DNA from: Acidimicrobiaceae bacterium
Lineage (GTDB): Bacteria > Actinomycetota > Acidimicrobiia > Acidimicrobiales > RAAP-2
Assembly: GCA_003164275.1 (NCBI GenBank)
Contig: PLSY01000226.1
Span: 1-7,396, forward strand
Length of the DNA stretch: 7,396 bases
Direction: 5' to 3'
Made by a program: the position numbers and the translations under genes. Positions 6,102 through 7,396 of this stretch are shown here, in pieces. Position 1 is the stretch's first letter, and each line of letters begins with the position of its first letter. A model generated the notes under the pieces. That model was not told where the DNA came from. It did no database searches and saw nothing but the letters and a program-made list of their open reading frames with translations.

Positions 6102-7396
6102 TCAGGCGACGAAGTACTTGGCCTGTGGATGATGGCAGATGATGGCTGTCGTCGACTGCTCAGGGTGAAGCTGGAACCCCTCTGAGACCTCGATCCCTAT
6201 GCGCTCGGCACCGAGCAGGTCGACGACCTTGGCATTGTCCTCGAGTGCCGGGCACGCCGGATAGCCCCATGAGTAGCGTCCTCCCCGATACTTCTGGCGG
6301 AAGAGCCCGGTCAGAGTCGGCCCGTCCTGATCGGCGAACCCGAGCTCCTCGCGGATCCGGTGGTGCCAGAACTCGGCGAGCGCCTCGGCCATCTCCACGC
6401 CCAGACCGTGAAGGTAGAGGTACTGCTGGTACTCGTCGGCCGCGTACAGCCGGCCTGCCTCCTCGGTGACCCGAAAGCCCATGGTCACGACCTGGAAGCT
6501 GGCCCAGTCGGGCTCTCCGGAGGTCACCGGCCGGAAGAAGTCGCTGATGCAGAGCCACGGATCCTCGGTCTGGCGGGGGAACGAGAACCGCATCCACTCC
6601 GAGGTGCGACTGTCATCTTTGAAGATGACAAGGTCGTCTCCGTCAGAGTTGGCTGCGAAGTGGCCCCAGGCCACCTGGGGCAGAAGGAGTTGCTCGGCCT
6701 TGGCAGTGGCCAGCTGCTCTCGCAGGAGGCTCCTCACCCGCTCTTTGAATGCAGGGTCGTTCTCCCCGCTCTGGGGGCGGAAACCCCATTGGTTCCGGAA
6801 CAGTGCGGTCTCGTTGAGGTAGGTGGCGATCTCGTCGATAGCCATGCCCTTGGCCACCCGGCTGCCTACGAAGGGCGGCACGAACACAGGATTGTCAGCG
6901 GCGACCTCCGGCGAGCGGGCCGGCAGCACTTCGCCCCGCTCGAGGGCTTCGGCCGCGGCCTGCTTGCGCAGCTCGCTCTTCCGTGGGCCGAGGTCCCGCC
7001 CGCCGATGGCGATACCGAACTCGGGGTCGTCCTCCCCGGAGCGTGAGAGCTCGACCAGTCGGTCCATGGTTCTCAGCCCTTCGAAGGCGTCCTTACCGTA
7101 GAAGAGACGTCCGTCGTAGACCTGTCGCAAGTCGCGCTCGACGTAGGTTCGGGTGAGGGCGGCTCCGCCCAGGATCACTGGGATGTGGGAGAGGCCCCGG
7201 CGGTTCAGCTCCTCCAAGTTGTCTCGCATGATGAGGGTCGACTTGACCAGCAGTCCGGACATGCCGATGGCGTCGGCGTCCGACTCCTCGAGGGCAGCGA
7301 CCATATCGGTGATGCCAACCTTGATCCCCAAGTTCTTCACCGTGTACCCGTTGTTGGTCAAGATGATGTCCACCAGGTTCTTCCCGATGTCGTGCA
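6102..7396 (-). CDS. metH: Cobalamin-dependent methionine synthase, B12-binding and reactivation domains (5' partial)
   Basis: MetH methylates homocysteine with a methyl group from 5-methyltetrahydrofolate through bound cobalamin. Only the C-terminal part, about 430 codons, is in the window, and the gene continues past base 7396. The first visible codons give HDIGKN (7377-7394), whose His is the lower cobalamin ligand. SGLLVKS and GGAALT complete the B12-binding signature, so the frame is open upstream of the GTG at 7373, which is not the real start. After a linker rich in charged residues comes the AdoMet-binding activation domain with AWGHFAANSDGDD, FPRQ, EFWHHRIREELG and the AdoMet motif RYSWGYPACP (GYPACP at 6249-6266). 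The protein ends normally in HPQAKYFVA. The catalytic homocysteine and folate modules lie outside the window, so completeness is not shown. The next gene on this strand, DUF389, has no evident functional tie. Confidence 0.95.
   Translation of the reverse strand, partial: HDIGKNLVDIILTNNGYTVKNLGIKVGITDMVAALEESDADAIGMSGLLVKSTLIMRDNLEELNRRGLSHIPVILGGAALTRTYVERDLRQVYDGRLFYGKDAFEGLRTMDRLVELSRSGEDDPEFGIAIGGRDLGPRKSELRKQAAAEALERGEVLPARSPEVAADNPVFVPPFVGSRVAKGMAIDEIATYLNETALFRNQWGFRPQSGENDPAFKERVRSLLREQLATAKAEQLLLPQVAWGHFAANSDGDDLVIFKDDSRTSEWMRFSFPRQTEDPWLCISDFFRPVTSGEPDWASFQVVTMGFRVTEEAGRLYAADEYQQYLYLHGLGVEMAEALAEFWHHRIREELGFADQDGPTLTGLFRQKYRGGRYSWGYPACPALEDNAKVVDLLGAERIGIEVSEGFQLHPEQSTTAIICHHPQAKYFVA

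Noticed and set aside
6360..7046. A 228-codon plus-strand open frame opposite metH
   Set aside because: It is antisense to a conserved MetH activation domain with no recognisable domain of its own, so it is a GC-driven shadow.

Overview
The window is high-GC, densely coded DNA with GTG starts and short intergenic gaps. It looks like an actinobacterial chromosome. The order E2 acyltransferase, lipB, lipA recalls the Mycobacterium dlaT-Rv2216-lipB-lipA neighbourhood, but the details (fused LipB-LipA, M24 peptidase, atypical SDR) point away from Mycobacterium. An Acidimicrobiia-type lineage is my guess from sequence style, not something the window proves. I see no mobile elements, tRNA, rRNA, CRISPR or phage signs, so this reads as core metabolism.

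Left part, plus strand (1-4981): four genes in one direction with gaps of 41, 34 and 9 bases, which suggests one operon. First is the 3' part of an E2 subunit of a 2-oxoacid dehydrogenase complex; the window opens inside its lipoyl domain. Next is one 577-codon reading frame that joins a complete LipB octanoyltransferase to a complete LipA lipoyl synthase through a linker of about 65 residues. Then come an M24 (Xaa-Pro aminopeptidase/prolidase-type) metallopeptidase and an SDR-fold protein that lacks the usual catalytic Tyr and Lys.

Right part, minus strand (4998-7396): a DUF389 membrane protein lies downstream of the 3' part of metH (cobalamin-dependent methionine synthase), whose 5' end is beyond the window. 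A 141-base spacer between them holds a small hairpin and a perfect hexanucleotide tandem repeat that forms a series of Shine-Dalgarno-like sequences just before the DUF389 start. The two gene sets converge with only 16 bases between stop codons.

How it works together: LipB moves an octanoyl group from acyl carrier protein to the lipoyl-domain lysine, and LipA then inserts two sulfurs to make lipoyl. The E2 encoded just upstream is a natural substrate of both. The window therefore encodes a lipoylated enzyme next to a single-polypeptide version of its two-step modification pathway. That fusion is the most notable feature here. The peptidase and SDR have no obvious link to lipoylation.
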